From the NCBI GenBank assembly GCA_002842265.1, contig PHCO01000002.1, positions 1 to 52,508 of the forward strand: a DNA stretch of 52,508 nt, written 5' to 3'. Below the pieces are notes generated by a model. The model was not told the DNA's origin. It saw only the letters and a list, made by a program, of their open reading frames with translations, and searched no databases. The DNA comes from Betaproteobacteria bacterium HGW-Betaproteobacteria-18. GTDB taxonomy: Bacteria > Pseudomonadota > Gammaproteobacteria > Burkholderiales > Burkholderiaceae_C. Position numbers and translations under genes: made by a program. Shown here one piece after another: positions 17,510 through 28,688 of this stretch (the stretch's first letter is position 1; every line of letters begins with the position of its first letter).

Positions 17510-18422
17510 CCTGTTCCTGTACCGTCGATGCTGGCAAGGCCGCGGTGATGACCGGACTGCCGTCGGCACTTGAGTGCAGGCTGGGGGGGCGCATCAGGTG
17601 GCCTTTGTCATTGAGCACAATGGCCACGTCGGGGCGGTTGTCCTGGCGGCCGCGGCGCAGCACCACCCCCACGGTGGCGTTGTCAAGCTGCACAAATGTG
17701 CCGGGCGGGAACAAACCCACCACATGCACCAGTGTCTGGCCCACCTGGTTGTTGTGCGCGTTGCTGGTGTTGACGATGCTTTGGGCAGACTCCGTCGCGC
17801 TACGGCCCTCACGCGACTGCCGCGGGCTGATCATGGCGGCGTAGCGGTCAACCACATTCAAAATATGCACCAGGCGCTGCGGCGCCGACAAAGTCAGCAG
17901 ATCCTGTTGGAAGGCTGGGTCTTGATGATGCTGTTGCACCGTTTGCAGCCAGAGTTCATTTTTGATGCCCAGGTTACGCAGCAGCTCTGCCCCTTGCGCT
18001 CCGTGGGTGCGCAAGGCGACTTCCTGCTCTGGCGTTGGGCGACCGCGTTGGTTGGCCAGTTGGTCTTGCAGCGCGGTCATGGCCATGTTCATGGTCAGAG
18101 CTGCATGGACCAGACTGTCGCGCTCGGGCTCAGGCAGATGAAATTCCCGGGCCACCAAGTGGCACAACACGGCACAGACCAGCGCGTGAGAGGCGCTGTA
18201 CCCCACTGGTGAGTGGGCGGCCAGTTGAAACAGCAGGTACAGCGCCACGTCGGTATCGTGCTGGATCAGGTTGTTCATCCAGCGGTCGTACTGGTGAATG
18301 CGCGCCTCAAACTCCTGCACCTTATGCGGGTGACTCAAGACCATGCCCAAACCCGATTCCAGGTCCGACCAAAGACCCAGCAGGTCTTCGTACTCGTCTT
18401 CAGATTTCAGGATGAAACTCAT
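17463..18422 (-). CDS. HD-GYP-like domain protein with degenerate HD motif
   Basis: 319 residues. The helical core matches HD-GYP c-di-GMP phosphodiesterases: the first His in SASHALVC, THGAQGAELL, QQHHQD, and VVDRYAAMISPR in place of the usual DxYDAMTSxR. After the domain comes FPPGTFVQLDNATVGVVLRRG, the C-terminal sub-domain common in such proteins. The name-giving HD pair is absent: where LLHDIGK is expected the sequence is AALTMNMAMTAL. Catalysis is therefore doubtful, and a c-di-GMP-sensing or scaffolding role is likelier. It lies 36 nt downstream of yajQ on the same strand. Confidence 0.75.
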   Translation of the reverse strand: MSFILKSEDEYEDLLGLWSDLESGLGMVLSHPHKVQEFEARIHQYDRWMNNLIQHDTDVALYLLFQLAAHSPVGYSASHALVCAVLCHLVAREFHLPEPERDSLVHAALTMNMAMTALQDQLANQRGRPTPEQEVALRTHGAQGAELLRNLGIKNELWLQTVQQHHQDPAFQQDLLTLSAPQRLVHILNVVDRYAAMISPRQSREGRSATESAQSIVNTSNAHNNQVGQTLVHVVGLFPPGTFVQLDNATVGVVLRRGRQDNRPDVAIVLNDKGHLMRPPSLHSSADGSPVITAALPASTVQEQVNHHLILQLGTQGHH

Positions 18423-18458
18423 GGCGCAGCGCCTGCTCAGGCCCGTGGGGGGTGCTGG

Positions 18459-18944
18459 TTAATCGCGAAAGTTGTCAAAACTCAGCGGAATATCAATGAT
18501 TTCCTTGCGCATCAGGGCCATGGCGGCCTGCAGGTCGTCGCGCTTGGTGCCGCTCACGCGCAACTTGCCGTCCTGGATGGCGGCCTGCACCTTGATCTTG
18601 CTGTCCTTGATGAGTCGCTGGATTTTTTTGCCCAGTTCGGTCTCGATGCCGTCGCGCACCTTGATGACCTGCTTGACTTTGTCGCCGCCCATTTTTTGAA
18701 CGTCGCCCTTGTCCAGAAAACGCACATCGACATTGCGCTTGGTGAGCTTGTTGCGCAGGATGTCTTCGATCTGGCTGAGCTGAAAATCAGCGTCGCCAAT
18801 CAGTGTGATTTCCTTGTCCTTGAGCTCGATGGCAGCCGGTGTGCCCTTGAAGTCAAAACGGGTGGTGATTTCCTTGCTGGTGTTTTCAATGGCGTGTTTC
18901 ACATCGACCATGCTGGCTTCGCAAACGGTATCAAAAGAGGGCAT
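18459..18944 (-). CDS. yajQ: YajQ family c-di-GMP-binding protein
   Basis: 161 residues, the standard length. The opening [20 protein letters not shown], the [13 protein letters not shown] segment and the closing SFDNFRD are hallmark YajQ sequences. YajQ proteins are small cytoplasmic nucleotide-binding proteins, and some bind cyclic di-GMP and act with transcription factors. The start is 15 nt from the divergent murB start. The downstream neighbour is an HD-GYP-like protein, which suits a shared c-di-GMP theme. Confidence 0.96.
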   Translation of the reverse strand: MPSFDTVCEASMVDVKHAIENTSKEITTRFDFKGTPAAIELKDKEITLIGDADFQLSQIEDILRNKLTKRNVDVRFLDKGDVQKMGGDKVKQVIKVRDGIETELGKKIQRLIKDSKIKVQAAIQDGKLRVSGTKRDDLQAAMALMRKEIIDIPLSFDNFRD

Positions 18945-18959
18945 GAGGGTTCTCGCTAA

Positions 18960-20054
18960 ATGTTCGACAATCCCGCCATGTTAGTCCAGAAAAACGTTCC
19001 CCTGCAGCCCTTCAATACCTTTCACATCGTGGCCAAGGCGCATGCGCTGGTGCGCATCACCGGTGAATCCGACGTGCAGGCGCTGCTGGCCGACCCCGAA
19101 ATGGCCGCCGTGCCCAAGTTTGTGCTCGGTGGCGGCAGCAACATTGTGCTCACCGGCGATGTCAGGGCGCTGGTGCTCAAGGTCGAGGTGATGGGCCGTC
19201 GCCTGGTGCGGGAAACGGCCAAGGCCTTCATTGTGGAAGCCGGTGCTGGCGAAAACTGGCATGACTTTGTCACCTGGACGTTAGACGCTGGCTATCCCGG
19301 GCTGGAAAACATGGCACTGATCCCCGGCACGGTGGGTGCCTCACCGGTGCAAAACATCGGTGCCTACGGGGTCGAGCTGCAAGACCGTTTTGATTCGCTC
19401 GATGCCATCGACTTGCAGACCGGGCAACTTTTTACCCTGAATGCGGCGCAATGCGCCTTTGGCTACCGTGACTCGGTGTTCAAGCACGTCAGTGCGTCTG
19501 ACACTGAGGCGGGTCATCGGGCCGTGGGCCTGAAAGACCGGGCCCTGATTTTGCGCGTGCGCTTTGCCCTGCCCAAGCCTTGGGAACCGGTGCTGGGTTA
19601 TGCCGACATCGACAAACAAATGGCCGAGCACCAATGCACCCAACCCAACGCGCAGCAGTTGTATGACTGGGTGTGCGCCATTCGCCGTGCCAAGCTGCCT
19701 GACCCCGACGTGATCGGCAACGCCGGCAGTTTCTTCAAAAACCCCACCGTGAGTTCCGAGCAATGTGCCGACATCATTGCCCGCGATCCCAAGCTGGTGC
19801 ATTACGTGCTGGCCGACGGCTCGGTCAAACTGGCGGCGGGCTGGCTGATTGATGCCTGCGGCTGGCGCGGCAAGTCGGTGGGGCAGGCGGGTGTCTATGA
19901 AAAACAGGCGCTGGTGCTGGTCAATCGCGGCACCGGCTTGGTGGGCGGCTCAGGCGCCACTGGCGGCGAGGTCATGCTGCTTGCAAAAGCGATCCAGACC
20001 AGTGTCTATGAACGTTTTGGGATTTTGTTGGAGACTGAGCCAGTCATTATTTAA
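18960..20054 (+). CDS. murB: UDP-N-acetylenolpyruvoylglucosamine reductase
   Basis: 364 residues. MurB reduces UDP-GlcNAc-enolpyruvate to UDP-MurNAc with NADPH and FAD, in the cytoplasm, for peptidoglycan precursors. The FAD-binding motifs [13 protein letters not shown] and [20 protein letters not shown], the substrate arginine in GYRDSVFK, and [10 protein letters not shown] with the proton-donor Ser are all present. The ATG at 18960 could be replaced by the one six codons on (MLVQKN). The gene is divergent from yajQ across only 15 nt. Confidence 0.97.
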   Translation: MFDNPAMLVQKNVPLQPFNTFHIVAKAHALVRITGESDVQALLADPEMAAVPKFVLGGGSNIVLTGDVRALVLKVEVMGRRLVRETAKAFIVEAGAGENWHDFVTWTLDAGYPGLENMALIPGTVGASPVQNIGAYGVELQDRFDSLDAIDLQTGQLFTLNAAQCAFGYRDSVFKHVSASDTEAGHRAVGLKDRALILRVRFALPKPWEPVLGYADIDKQMAEHQCTQPNAQQLYDWVCAIRRAKLPDPDVIGNAGSFFKNPTVSSEQCADIIARDPKLVHYVLADGSVKLAAGWLIDACGWRGKSVGQAGVYEKQALVLVNRGTGLVGGSGATGGEVMLLAKAIQTSVYERFGILLETEPVII

Positions 20055-20133
20055 CCGGGAGGGTTCATGAGGGCACGGATAATCCTGGTTTAACCTTGGG
20101 GCAGTGACAGTCCTTTTTTGGTGCAACAACTCT

Positions 20134-21096
20134 ATGAAAAAAATCATTGTCTTAGGTGGTACCGGCTTCGTCGGTACCCATGTGTGTGAAAAATTGGTGC
20201 GCGGGGGCTGGCAGGTGACCGTGCCAACACGACGCGCTTCCAACGCCAAAGCAGTCATGCATTTGCCAGGCCTGACCGTGCAGGAACTCGATGTGCATAA
20301 CGAAGCCGCCTTGGCACATGTGGCCGCAGGCCATGACGCGCTGGTCAATCTGGTGGCCATTCTGCATGGCACGCAGGCAGCATTCGAGCATGTGCATGTG
20401 GCCTTGCCGCAAAAAATTGCCCATGCCTGCCTGGCCGCCGGTGTCGGTCAGGTGGTGCATGTCAGTGCGCTGGGGGCTGACTCGCTACAACCCACGCTGG
20501 CACCGTCCATGTACCTGCGCACCAAAGGCGAAGGCGAGGCCGTGCTGGTGCAAGCTGCCATGGGCGGAAGCGCGGGGGACGTAGCGCAGGCAGGGTTCGA
20601 TCTGAGCATTCTGCGCCCCAGTGTGATTTTTGGTGAAGGCGACAAATTTCTGAACCTGTTCGCCAAGCTGCAACAGGTGTTGCCGATGCTGCCCCTGGCG
20701 GGCGCGGCGGCGCGCTTTCAGCCGGTGTGGGTGCAAGACGTGGCCACAGCGGTGGTGCGATGCCTGGCTGGGGCCAGTGCCCAATCATCTCCCCGCGTCA
20801 TCGAGGCCTTTGGCCCGGAGGTTTTCACCTTAAAGGAACTGGTGCAAGTTTCTGCCCAGCTCAGTGGCGTGGGCGGCGGCATGGGCCGGCTGGTGATTCC
20901 CTTGCCCGCATGGGCCGGGCGGCTGCAAGCCACACTCATGGGCATGGCCCCAGGCGAGCCGCTGATGAGCGTGGACAACCTGGATTCGATGAAGGTTGAT
21001 AACGTGGCCAGTGGCAAGCAGCCCGGCCTGGATTCCCTGGGTATCACGGCCTCGGCCCTGCGGCCGATTGCCAAGCAGTACCTCGGTCGGTGTTAA
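20134..21096 (+). CDS. NAD-binding complex I NDUFA9-family protein
   Basis: 320 residues from ATG 20134 (MKKIIVLGG). Atypical short-chain dehydrogenase with the Rossmann motif GGTGFVG at 8-14, followed by TRRASNAKAV in place of a typical NADP loop. The later segments HVSALGADSLQPS-like and YLRTKGEGE match the NDUFA9-like proteins of proteobacteria, which lack a classical YxxxK (here YLRTKG). The role is unclear; relatives accompany quinone or respiratory-complex functions. It ends before palindromic repeat copy 2, convergent with argG. Confidence 0.85.
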   Translation: MKKIIVLGGTGFVGTHVCEKLVRGGWQVTVPTRRASNAKAVMHLPGLTVQELDVHNEAALAHVAAGHDALVNLVAILHGTQAAFEHVHVALPQKIAHACLAAGVGQVVHVSALGADSLQPTLAPSMYLRTKGEGEAVLVQAAMGGSAGDVAQAGFDLSILRPSVIFGEGDKFLNLFAKLQQVLPMLPLAGAAARFQPVWVQDVATAVVRCLAGASAQSSPRVIEAFGPEVFTLKELVQVSAQLSGVGGGMGRLVIPLPAWAGRLQATLMGMAPGEPLMSVDNLDSMKVDNVASGKQPGLDSLGITASALRPIAKQYLGRC

Positions 21097-21139
21097 TTCT
21101 CGGTGGCATTGAAGCCACTGAGAAACCAATAACAATATT

Positions 21140-21209
21140 GTCATTGCGAGGAGCGCCAGCGACGCGGCAATCCAGACTACATGGATTGCCGCGCTACGCT
21201 CGCAATGAC
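21140..21209. repeat. Palindromic interspersed repeat, copy 2
   Basis: Left arm 21140-21174 begins GTCATTGCGAGGAGCGCCAG and ends GGCAATCCA. The right arm 21182-21209 is its near-complement (TGGATTGCCGCG ... CGCAATGAC) across a 7-nt loop. It shares the arm sequences of the copy at 15348-15423. It sits between two convergent genes and could fold as a shared terminator-like hairpin, though without a T-run. Confidence 0.92.
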
Positions 21210-21230
21210 GGTCCTCTCTGATATGAATTA

Positions 21231-22897
<1,667 letters not shown>

Positions 22898-22930
22898 GGG
22901 GGTTTGCAACTGGTTGGAAAGTTGCTGATT

Positions 22931-23296
22931 TTAGGTGACCCGATGGGCGGCAAAGTTGGCCGCATCAAAGCCCACGCTCACCTGTCCGTCGGGCCACGCC
23001 ACCACCGGGCGCTTGATCACGCTGGGCTGGGCCAACATCAGCGCGGTGGCCGATGGCGCGTCCACCACGGCCAGACGCGTGGCTTCATCGAGCTTGCGCC
23101 AGGTGGTGCCTTTGCGGTTGACCAGCTGTTCCCAGCCCACGGTGGCAATCCAGCCGGGCAGCAGGTCAGCGGGCACACCCTGTTTCTTGAAATCGTGGAA
23201 AACATACGCAAGCCCCTGCTCGGTCAGCCAGGTGCGGGCGGTTTTGACGGTGTTGCAGTTGGGAATGCCGTAAAGTGTGGGAGTGGAGGTCTTCAT
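22931..23296 (-). CDS. ArsC-family reductase, YffB/Spx-like
   Basis: About 121 residues from ATG 23296 (MKTSTPTLYG); two ATGs lie just upstream. Thioredoxin-fold protein with a single Cys at C14 (PNCNTVKTAR), GTTWRKLD and IKRPVVAW, following E. coli YffB closely. It lacks the three-cysteine set-up of arsenate reductases, so arsenate activity should not be assumed. Relatives bind glutathione. It is divergent from folC. Confidence 0.9.
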   Translation of the reverse strand: MKTSTPTLYGIPNCNTVKTARTWLTEQGLAYVFHDFKKQGVPADLLPGWIATVGWEQLVNRKGTTWRKLDEATRLAVVDAPSATALMLAQPSVIKRPVVAWPDGQVSVGFDAANFAAHRVT

Positions 23297-23374
23297 ACCC
23301 GCCATCATGCCATGGGCAGGATTTAAAACTGCAGTGCTGCCGTCTGCCGGGTCGTCTGGTGGACAATTCAGGCT

Positions 23375-24694
23375 ATGACGACATCAACGCTTCACACTCT
23401 TCAAGACTGGCTCGACTACTGCGAGCGCTTGCATCCCTCCGCGATTGATCTGGGCCTGGAGCGTGTGCACACCGTGGCACGGCGCATGGGTATCCGCTTT
23501 GATTGCCCCGTAATCACCGTTGCCGGCACCAACGGCAAGGGCTCGACCTGCGTCATGCTGGAATCCATTCTGCTGCAGGCGGGCTACCGCACCGGGGTCT
23601 ATACCTCGCCGCATCTGGTGCATTTTGAAGAACGGCTGCGCCTCAATGGCGAGGCCGTCAAAGCATCAGAACTGGTGTCTGCCTTTGCCCGCGTGGAAGG
23701 CGCCCGGGTACAGGACCACGATGCCATCTCGCTGACTTATTTTGAATTCTCCACACTGGCCATTCTGGACGTGATGCAACGCAGCACGCTGGAGGTGGTG
23801 ATTCTTGAAGTCGGCCTGGGCGGGCGACTGGATGCAGTCAACATCATCGAGCCCGACTGCGCCATCATCACCAGCATTGATCTGGACCACACCGCGCTGC
23901 TCGGCGAAACCCGTGAAGCCATCGGTTTTGAGAAGGCCGGCATCATGCGCACCGACAAACCGGTGGTGGTGAGCGACCCGCTGCCGCCGCAAAGTGTGCT
24001 GGACCGGGCGCTCGAAGTGGGCGCCGACCTGTGGCGCGTGGGCATTGACTTCAATGTGACCGGCGACAAGCAGCAGTGGGGCTGGGCCGGGCGCGGACGG
24101 CGTTACAGCGGCATGGCCTACCCGGCGCTGCGCGGCGCCAATCAGCTGGTCAATGCCGCCGGCGTGCTGGCCGCGCTGACGGCACTGCGCGATCGTCTGC
24201 CGATCACGGCGCAGGCGGTGCGCAATGGCTTTGCCTTTGTTGATTTACCGGGGCGCTTTCAAATTGTGCCGGGCCAGCCCACCCTGGTGCTCGATGTGGC
24301 GCACAACCCGCATGCGGCAGCGGCGCTGGCCGCCAACCTCGATGCCATGGGCTTTTTCCCGACCACGCGCGCGGTGTTTGGCGCCATGGCCGACAAAGAC
24401 ATCGCGGCGGTGCTGACGCGCCTCAGTCCGCTGGTGGACAAGTGGTATTTCACCAATTTGCCCACCGGGCGGGCCGCCCGGGCCACCGATTTGATGGCGC
24501 AATGGCAGGCCATCAACCAGCGCAAAGACTGCTCGGCAGCGGTCTGTGTCGATCCGGAGTCGGCACTGCAGGCGGCACTGGCTGCGGCAGACCCCGCTGA
24601 TAGAATTGTCGTTTTCGGATCGTTCTTGGCTGTGGGCGGCGTGCTCAAAGAGGGCGTCCCCCAATTGCAGGCCAAGCATTTGCCTCATTCCTGA
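23375..24694 (+). CDS. folC: Bifunctional dihydrofolate/tetrahydrofolate (folylpolyglutamate) synthase
   Basis: 439 residues. Mur-ligase-like ATPase that makes dihydrofolate and adds glutamates to folates. The P-loop VAGTNGKGST is at 49-58, followed by SPHLVHFEERLRLNG (folate site). VILEVGLGGRLDAVN and VLDVAHNPHAA of the C-terminal domain are also present. It is first in the conserved rightward run folC - SPOR - cvpA - purF - metZ - gltX; the SPOR gene starts 19 nt later. Confidence 0.97.
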   Translation: MTTSTLHTLQDWLDYCERLHPSAIDLGLERVHTVARRMGIRFDCPVITVAGTNGKGSTCVMLESILLQAGYRTGVYTSPHLVHFEERLRLNGEAVKASELVSAFARVEGARVQDHDAISLTYFEFSTLAILDVMQRSTLEVVILEVGLGGRLDAVNIIEPDCAIITSIDLDHTALLGETREAIGFEKAGIMRTDKPVVVSDPLPPQSVLDRALEVGADLWRVGIDFNVTGDKQQWGWAGRGRRYSGMAYPALRGANQLVNAAGVLAALTALRDRLPITAQAVRNGFAFVDLPGRFQIVPGQPTLVLDVAHNPHAAAALAANLDAMGFFPTTRAVFGAMADKDIAAVLTRLSPLVDKWYFTNLPTGRAARATDLMAQWQAINQRKDCSAAVCVDPESALQAALAAADPADRIVVFGSFLAVGGVLKEGVPQLQAKHLPHS

Positions 24695-24713
24695 TTCACT
24701 CAAACTTATCTGC

Positions 24714-25430
24714 ATGGACTTTTTCAAGTTTCGCAAAAAAGGCGATCCCGCCCCGAGCGCGTCGGTTCAGCCTGAGAGTGTGGAGCGCATGCGCCAACGC
24801 GCCAAGCATCGCCTGATCGGGGCCGCCGTGCTGGTGCTGATTGGTGTCATCGGTTTTCCGCTGCTGTTTGACAAGCAGCCCCGCCCCATCGCGGTGGACA
24901 CCCCGATTGACATTCCGGACAAAAACAAGGTTCTGCCCCTGGTGTTGCCTGAGTCGCCAGCCTCCAAGGTGGCCACTGCGGCACCTGTTGTACCTGATGA
25001 GCCGAAGGTATCAGCACCCCAGTCTGTGGTGATCACCGAGACAGCAGAGCTACCAAAAGTTGAAAAAACCGCTGATAAAAACATGGCAGCAGAAGTCGTC
25101 AAGCCCAGCACGAATGCAGTCACGGCCAAACCAACCGAAGCCGACAAAGCCCAGGCGCTGCTGGATGGCAAAGCGGCTGATGCGCCACCTGCCGCCTCAG
25201 AAGGCCGCTTTGTGGTGCAAGTAGGTGCCTTTGCCGATGCCGCGCGAGCGCGTGAAGTGCGCCAAAAGTTGGAGCGTGCCGGCCTGAAGACATACACCCA
25301 TGTGGCCGACACCAAGGACGGTCAGCGCATTCGCGTGCGGGTGGGGCCATTCGCAGCCAGGGCAGACGCTGAAAAAGCAGCGGAAAAAATCAAAAAACTG
25401 AACTTGCCTGCCGTCTTGCTGACGCTGTGA
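24714..25430 (+). CDS. SPOR domain inner-membrane protein (DedD-like)
   Basis: 238 residues from ATG 24714 (MDFFKFRKKG). There is a short cytoplasmic N-terminus, one membrane helix at about 33-52, a Pro/Ala/Val-rich periplasmic linker and a C-terminal SPOR domain at about 163-238 (FVVQVGAFADAARAREV ... RVRVGPFAARADAEKA). SPOR domains bind denuded peptidoglycan at the division septum. Position and architecture match DedD between folC and cvpA. Confidence 0.93.
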   Translation: MDFFKFRKKGDPAPSASVQPESVERMRQRAKHRLIGAAVLVLIGVIGFPLLFDKQPRPIAVDTPIDIPDKNKVLPLVLPESPASKVATAAPVVPDEPKVSAPQSVVITETAELPKVEKTADKNMAAEVVKPSTNAVTAKPTEADKAQALLDGKAADAPPAASEGRFVVQVGAFADAARAREVRQKLERAGLKTYTHVADTKDGQRIRVRVGPFAARADAEKAAEKIKKLNLPAVLLTL

Positions 25431-25446
25431 GGCGTGGTTTGTGACC

Positions 25447-25947
25447 ATGGCTGCGTTGGACTGGATTTTTGCGACGGTATTGCTGCTGTCGGTGCTGCTG
25501 GGCGGCTGGCGCGGCCTGGTGTTCGAGGTCTTGTCGCTGCTGAGCTGGGTGGCTGCGTTTGTGCTGGCGCAGTGGCTGGCGCTGGACGTGGCGCACTATT
25601 TGCCGATGGGTGGCTCCAGCGACATGATGCGCTACGGCGCAGGTTTTTTGTTGGTGTTCATAGCCGTGGCCATGTTGGGCGGCCTGCTGGCCGCGCTCCT
25701 GAAAAAATTGATGGCCAAAGTGGGCTTGCGGCCGGTGGATCGGGTGTTGGGGGCGACTTTTGGCGCACTCCGGGGCGTTTTACTGTTGCTGTTGGCCACC
25801 GTGCTGGCTGCCATGACACCTTTCAAATCCAGCCCCGCATGGCAAGAATCCAGAGGCGTGACCATGTCGTTGTCCGTCATGCAGGGCCTTAAACCCGCCC
25901 TGCCAGGTGAATTGGTGAAGTATCTGCCCGTTTGGACAAGTCGTTGA
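25447..25947 (+). CDS. cvpA: CvpA family membrane protein
   Basis: About 166 residues from ATG 25447 (a GTG 6 nt upstream is possible). Four hydrophobic segments, with the CvpA pattern LDWIFATVLLLSVLLGGWRG at the start and VDRVLGATFGALRGVLLLL in the middle. CvpA is an inner-membrane protein required for colicin V production and envelope homeostasis in enterobacteria. It precedes purF by 15 nt, the classical arrangement. Confidence 0.94.
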   Translation: MAALDWIFATVLLLSVLLGGWRGLVFEVLSLLSWVAAFVLAQWLALDVAHYLPMGGSSDMMRYGAGFLLVFIAVAMLGGLLAALLKKLMAKVGLRPVDRVLGATFGALRGVLLLLLATVLAAMTPFKSSPAWQESRGVTMSLSVMQGLKPALPGELVKYLPVWTSR

Positions 25948-25962
25948 ATAGATTGGAAAACT

Positions 25963-27462
25963 ATGTGTGGAATCGTTGGTGTTGTCAGTCATGCGCCGGT
26001 AAATCAGCTTATTTACGACGCGTTGCTGTTGTTGCAGCATCGCGGCCAGGACGCAGCGGGCATCGTGACGCAGCAGGAGCGCAAATTTTTCATGCACAAG
26101 GCCAAAGGCATGGTGCGTGATGTGTTTCGTACCCGCAACATGCGCTCGCTTCCGGGCAACTGCGGTCTGGGTCAGGTGCGTTACCCGACGGCAGGCAATG
26201 CCTTCAGTGATGCAGAGGCCCAGCCGTTTTATGTCAATGCGCCGTTTGGCATTGTGCTGGTGCACAACGGCAACCTGACCAATGCACACGCCCTGAAAGC
26301 CGAGCTGTTCAGCGCTGACCATCGCCACATCAACACCGAGAGCGACTCCGAGGTTTTGCTCAATGTGCTGGCGCACGAAATTGGTGAAACCACGCGTGGC
26401 CTGCCACTGACGCCGCACGACGTGTTTGAGGCGGTGCGCAAGGTGCATCGGCGCGTCAGGGGCTCGTATGCCGTGATTGCCATGATCGCTGGTCATGGCG
26501 TGTTGGCTTTTCGCGATCCTTACGGCATTCGCCCGCTGTGCATGGGCGTGTCTGACGGCACCGTGATGCTGGCCAGCGAATCAGTGGCTATGGAAGGCAC
26601 CAATCATAAATTTGAGCGCAATATCCAGCCGGGCGAAGCCGTGTTTATCGACCTGCAAGGTCGGGTGCACGCACAGCAGTGTGCCGATCACCCGGTGTTG
26701 AATCCCTGTATTTTTGAATTTGTCTATCTGGCACGTCCAGATTCGGTGATGGACGGCATCTCGGTCTATCAAGCCCGCTTGAATCTGGGCGAATCATTGG
26801 CCAAGCGGGTGATCTCGACCGTGCCGCCCAACGAGATTGATGTGGTCATCCCGATCCCGGAATCCAGTCGCCCCAGCGCCGCGCAACTGGCACAGTTGCT
26901 GGGCTTGCCGTACCGCGAAGGGTTTGTGAAAAATCGCTATGTCGGGCGCACCTTCATCATGCCGGGGCAATCGGTGCGAAAAAAATCGGTGCGCCAAAAG
27001 CTCAATGCGATTGCCAGCGAGTTCAAGGGCCGCAATGTGTTGCTGGTGGATGACTCGATTGTGCGCGGTACCACCAGCCGCGAGATTGTGCAAATGGCGC
27101 GCGATGCCGGTGCCAACAAGGTTTACATGGCCAGTGCGGCGCCGCCCGTGCGTTATCCCAACGTGTATGGCATTGACATGCCGACACCGCAAGAGCTGGT
27201 GGCGCATAACCGCACGGTGGAACAAATCCGCCAGATCATTGGCTGCGATGCCCTGATTTACCAGGATGTGGACGGTATGAAAAAAGCCATTGGCTCGCTC
27301 AATGCCAATATCAAGGATTTTGATGCGTCATGCTTTGACGGCGTCTATGTCACGGGTGACATCACGCTGGAAGATATTGTTCGCTTGAATTCCAACCGGG
27401 TCAATGGCGACGAAAACCAGGAAGATACCTCGCGCCTGGCACTGCCCAACCATGAAGACTGA
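25963..27462 (+). CDS. purF: Amidophosphoribosyltransferase
   Basis: 499 residues. It makes phosphoribosylamine from PRPP and glutamine, the first committed step of purine synthesis. The start MCGIVGVV exposes Cys2 as the glutaminase nucleophile after Met removal. GQVRYPTAG and NGNLTN belong to the Ntn domain, and LLVDDSIVRGTTSREIV near 360-377 is the PRPP-binding loop. It lies within the cvpA-purF-metZ run, with 2 nt to metZ. Confidence 0.98.
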   Translation: MCGIVGVVSHAPVNQLIYDALLLLQHRGQDAAGIVTQQERKFFMHKAKGMVRDVFRTRNMRSLPGNCGLGQVRYPTAGNAFSDAEAQPFYVNAPFGIVLVHNGNLTNAHALKAELFSADHRHINTESDSEVLLNVLAHEIGETTRGLPLTPHDVFEAVRKVHRRVRGSYAVIAMIAGHGVLAFRDPYGIRPLCMGVSDGTVMLASESVAMEGTNHKFERNIQPGEAVFIDLQGRVHAQQCADHPVLNPCIFEFVYLARPDSVMDGISVYQARLNLGESLAKRVISTVPPNEIDVVIPIPESSRPSAAQLAQLLGLPYREGFVKNRYVGRTFIMPGQSVRKKSVRQKLNAIASEFKGRNVLLVDDSIVRGTTSREIVQMARDAGANKVYMASAAPPVRYPNVYGIDMPTPQELVAHNRTVEQIRQIIGCDALIYQDVDGMKKAIGSLNANIKDFDASCFDGVYVTGDITLEDIVRLNSNRVNGDENQEDTSRLALPNHED

Positions 27463-27464
27463 CC

Positions 27465-28688
27465 ATGCCCGCTAAAAAACTCCCAGACCATCTGCACCGT
27501 GACACGCTGGCGGTGCGCGCGGGCATTGCGCCCAGCCAGTATGGCGAAAACTCCGAGGCGCTGTACCTGACCAGCAGTTTTGTGCAGCCCGATGCCGAGA
27601 CCGCCCGCAAGCGTTTTGCCAATGAAGAAGACGGCTACACCTACACCCGCGTCGGCAACCCGACCGTGACCGGCATGGAACAGCGCCTGGCGGCGCTCGA
27701 AGGCACAGAAGCCGCCATTGCCACATCGAGTGGCATGGCCGCCGTGCTGTTGCTGGGCATGGGCCTGTTGCGCGCCGGCGACCACGTGGTGTGCTCGCAG
27801 TCAGTGTTCGGCTCCACGCTGCGCCTGTTTGCCGGCGAGTTTGCCAAGTTCGGTGTCGAGACCACCTTTGTCTCGCAAACCGACGTGGCGCAGTGGCGCG
27901 ACGCGCTCAAACCCAACACCAAACTGCTGTTTGCCGAAACCCCGACCAACCCGCTCACCGACATTTGTGATATCGCCGCGTTGGCCGAAGTGGCGCACAC
28001 CGGCGGCGCGCTGCTGGCGGTGGACAACTGCTTTTGCACGCCTGCGCTGCAACGCCCGATCGAGTTCGGCGCCGACTTTGTGATCCACTCCGGCACCAAG
28101 TACCTGGACGGTCAGGGCAGGGTGGTGGCAGGTGCCATTTGCTGCTCGCAAAAGTATGTCAACGACGTGTTCTGGCCGATCAACCGCACCGTCGGCATGG
28201 TGCTGTCGCCGTTCAACGCGTGGGTGGTGACCAAGGGCATGGAAACGCTGGCGATTCGCATGCGCGCCCAGTGCGACAGTGCGCTGGCGCTGGCGCACTG
28301 GCTGGAGAAACAAGCCAACGTGTCGCATGTCTATTACCCTGGCCTGGCCTCGCACCCGCAGCACGCCTTGGCCATGCGCCAGCAAAGCGGGCTGGGTGGC
28401 GCCGTGGTGTCATTTGATGTGCGCGCGTCAGACGCGGCACAAGCCCGCAAGCGCGCTTTTCATGTGATTGACAGCACGCTGGTGTGCTCTGTTACCACCA
28501 ATCTGGGCGATACCAAAACCACCATTGCCCACCCCGCCACCACCTCGCATGGCCGCCTTTCCGAGGCCCAGCGCCAGGCCGCCGGCATTGGCCAGGGCCT
28601 GATCCGCATCGCCGTGGGGCTGGAGCACCTGGATGACATTCAAGCCGATCTGACCCGCGGACTGCAACAACTCGACACCCTGTTATGA
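27465..28688 (+). CDS. metZ: O-succinylhomoserine sulfhydrylase
   Basis: 407 residues. PLP-dependent Cys/Met metabolism enzyme, assigned as MetZ from its position after purF and sequence type. It would convert O-succinylhomoserine and sulfide to homocysteine. [30 protein letters not shown], and [16 protein letters not shown] with the PLP lysine near 212 are clear. Substrate choice (succinyl- versus acetyl-homoserine) is inferred from family, not from a visible residue. The stop overlaps the gltX start (ATGA). Confidence 0.94.
   Translation: MPAKKLPDHLHRDTLAVRAGIAPSQYGENSEALYLTSSFVQPDAETARKRFANEEDGYTYTRVGNPTVTGMEQRLAALEGTEAAIATSSGMAAVLLLGMGLLRAGDHVVCSQSVFGSTLRLFAGEFAKFGVETTFVSQTDVAQWRDALKPNTKLLFAETPTNPLTDICDIAALAEVAHTGGALLAVDNCFCTPALQRPIEFGADFVIHSGTKYLDGQGRVVAGAICCSQKYVNDVFWPINRTVGMVLSPFNAWVVTKGMETLAIRMRAQCDSALALAHWLEKQANVSHVYYPGLASHPQHALAMRQQSGLGGAVVSFDVRASDAAQARKRAFHVIDSTLVCSVTTNLGDTKTTIAHPATTSHGRLSEAQRQAAGIGQGLIRIAVGLEHLDDIQADLTRGLQQLDTLL

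Noticed and set aside
22931-23296. Arsenate reductase activity for the ArsC-family protein
   Set aside because: Only one cysteine is in the active-site region, and the sequence follows YffB rather than resistance-type ArsC. No ars genes are nearby.
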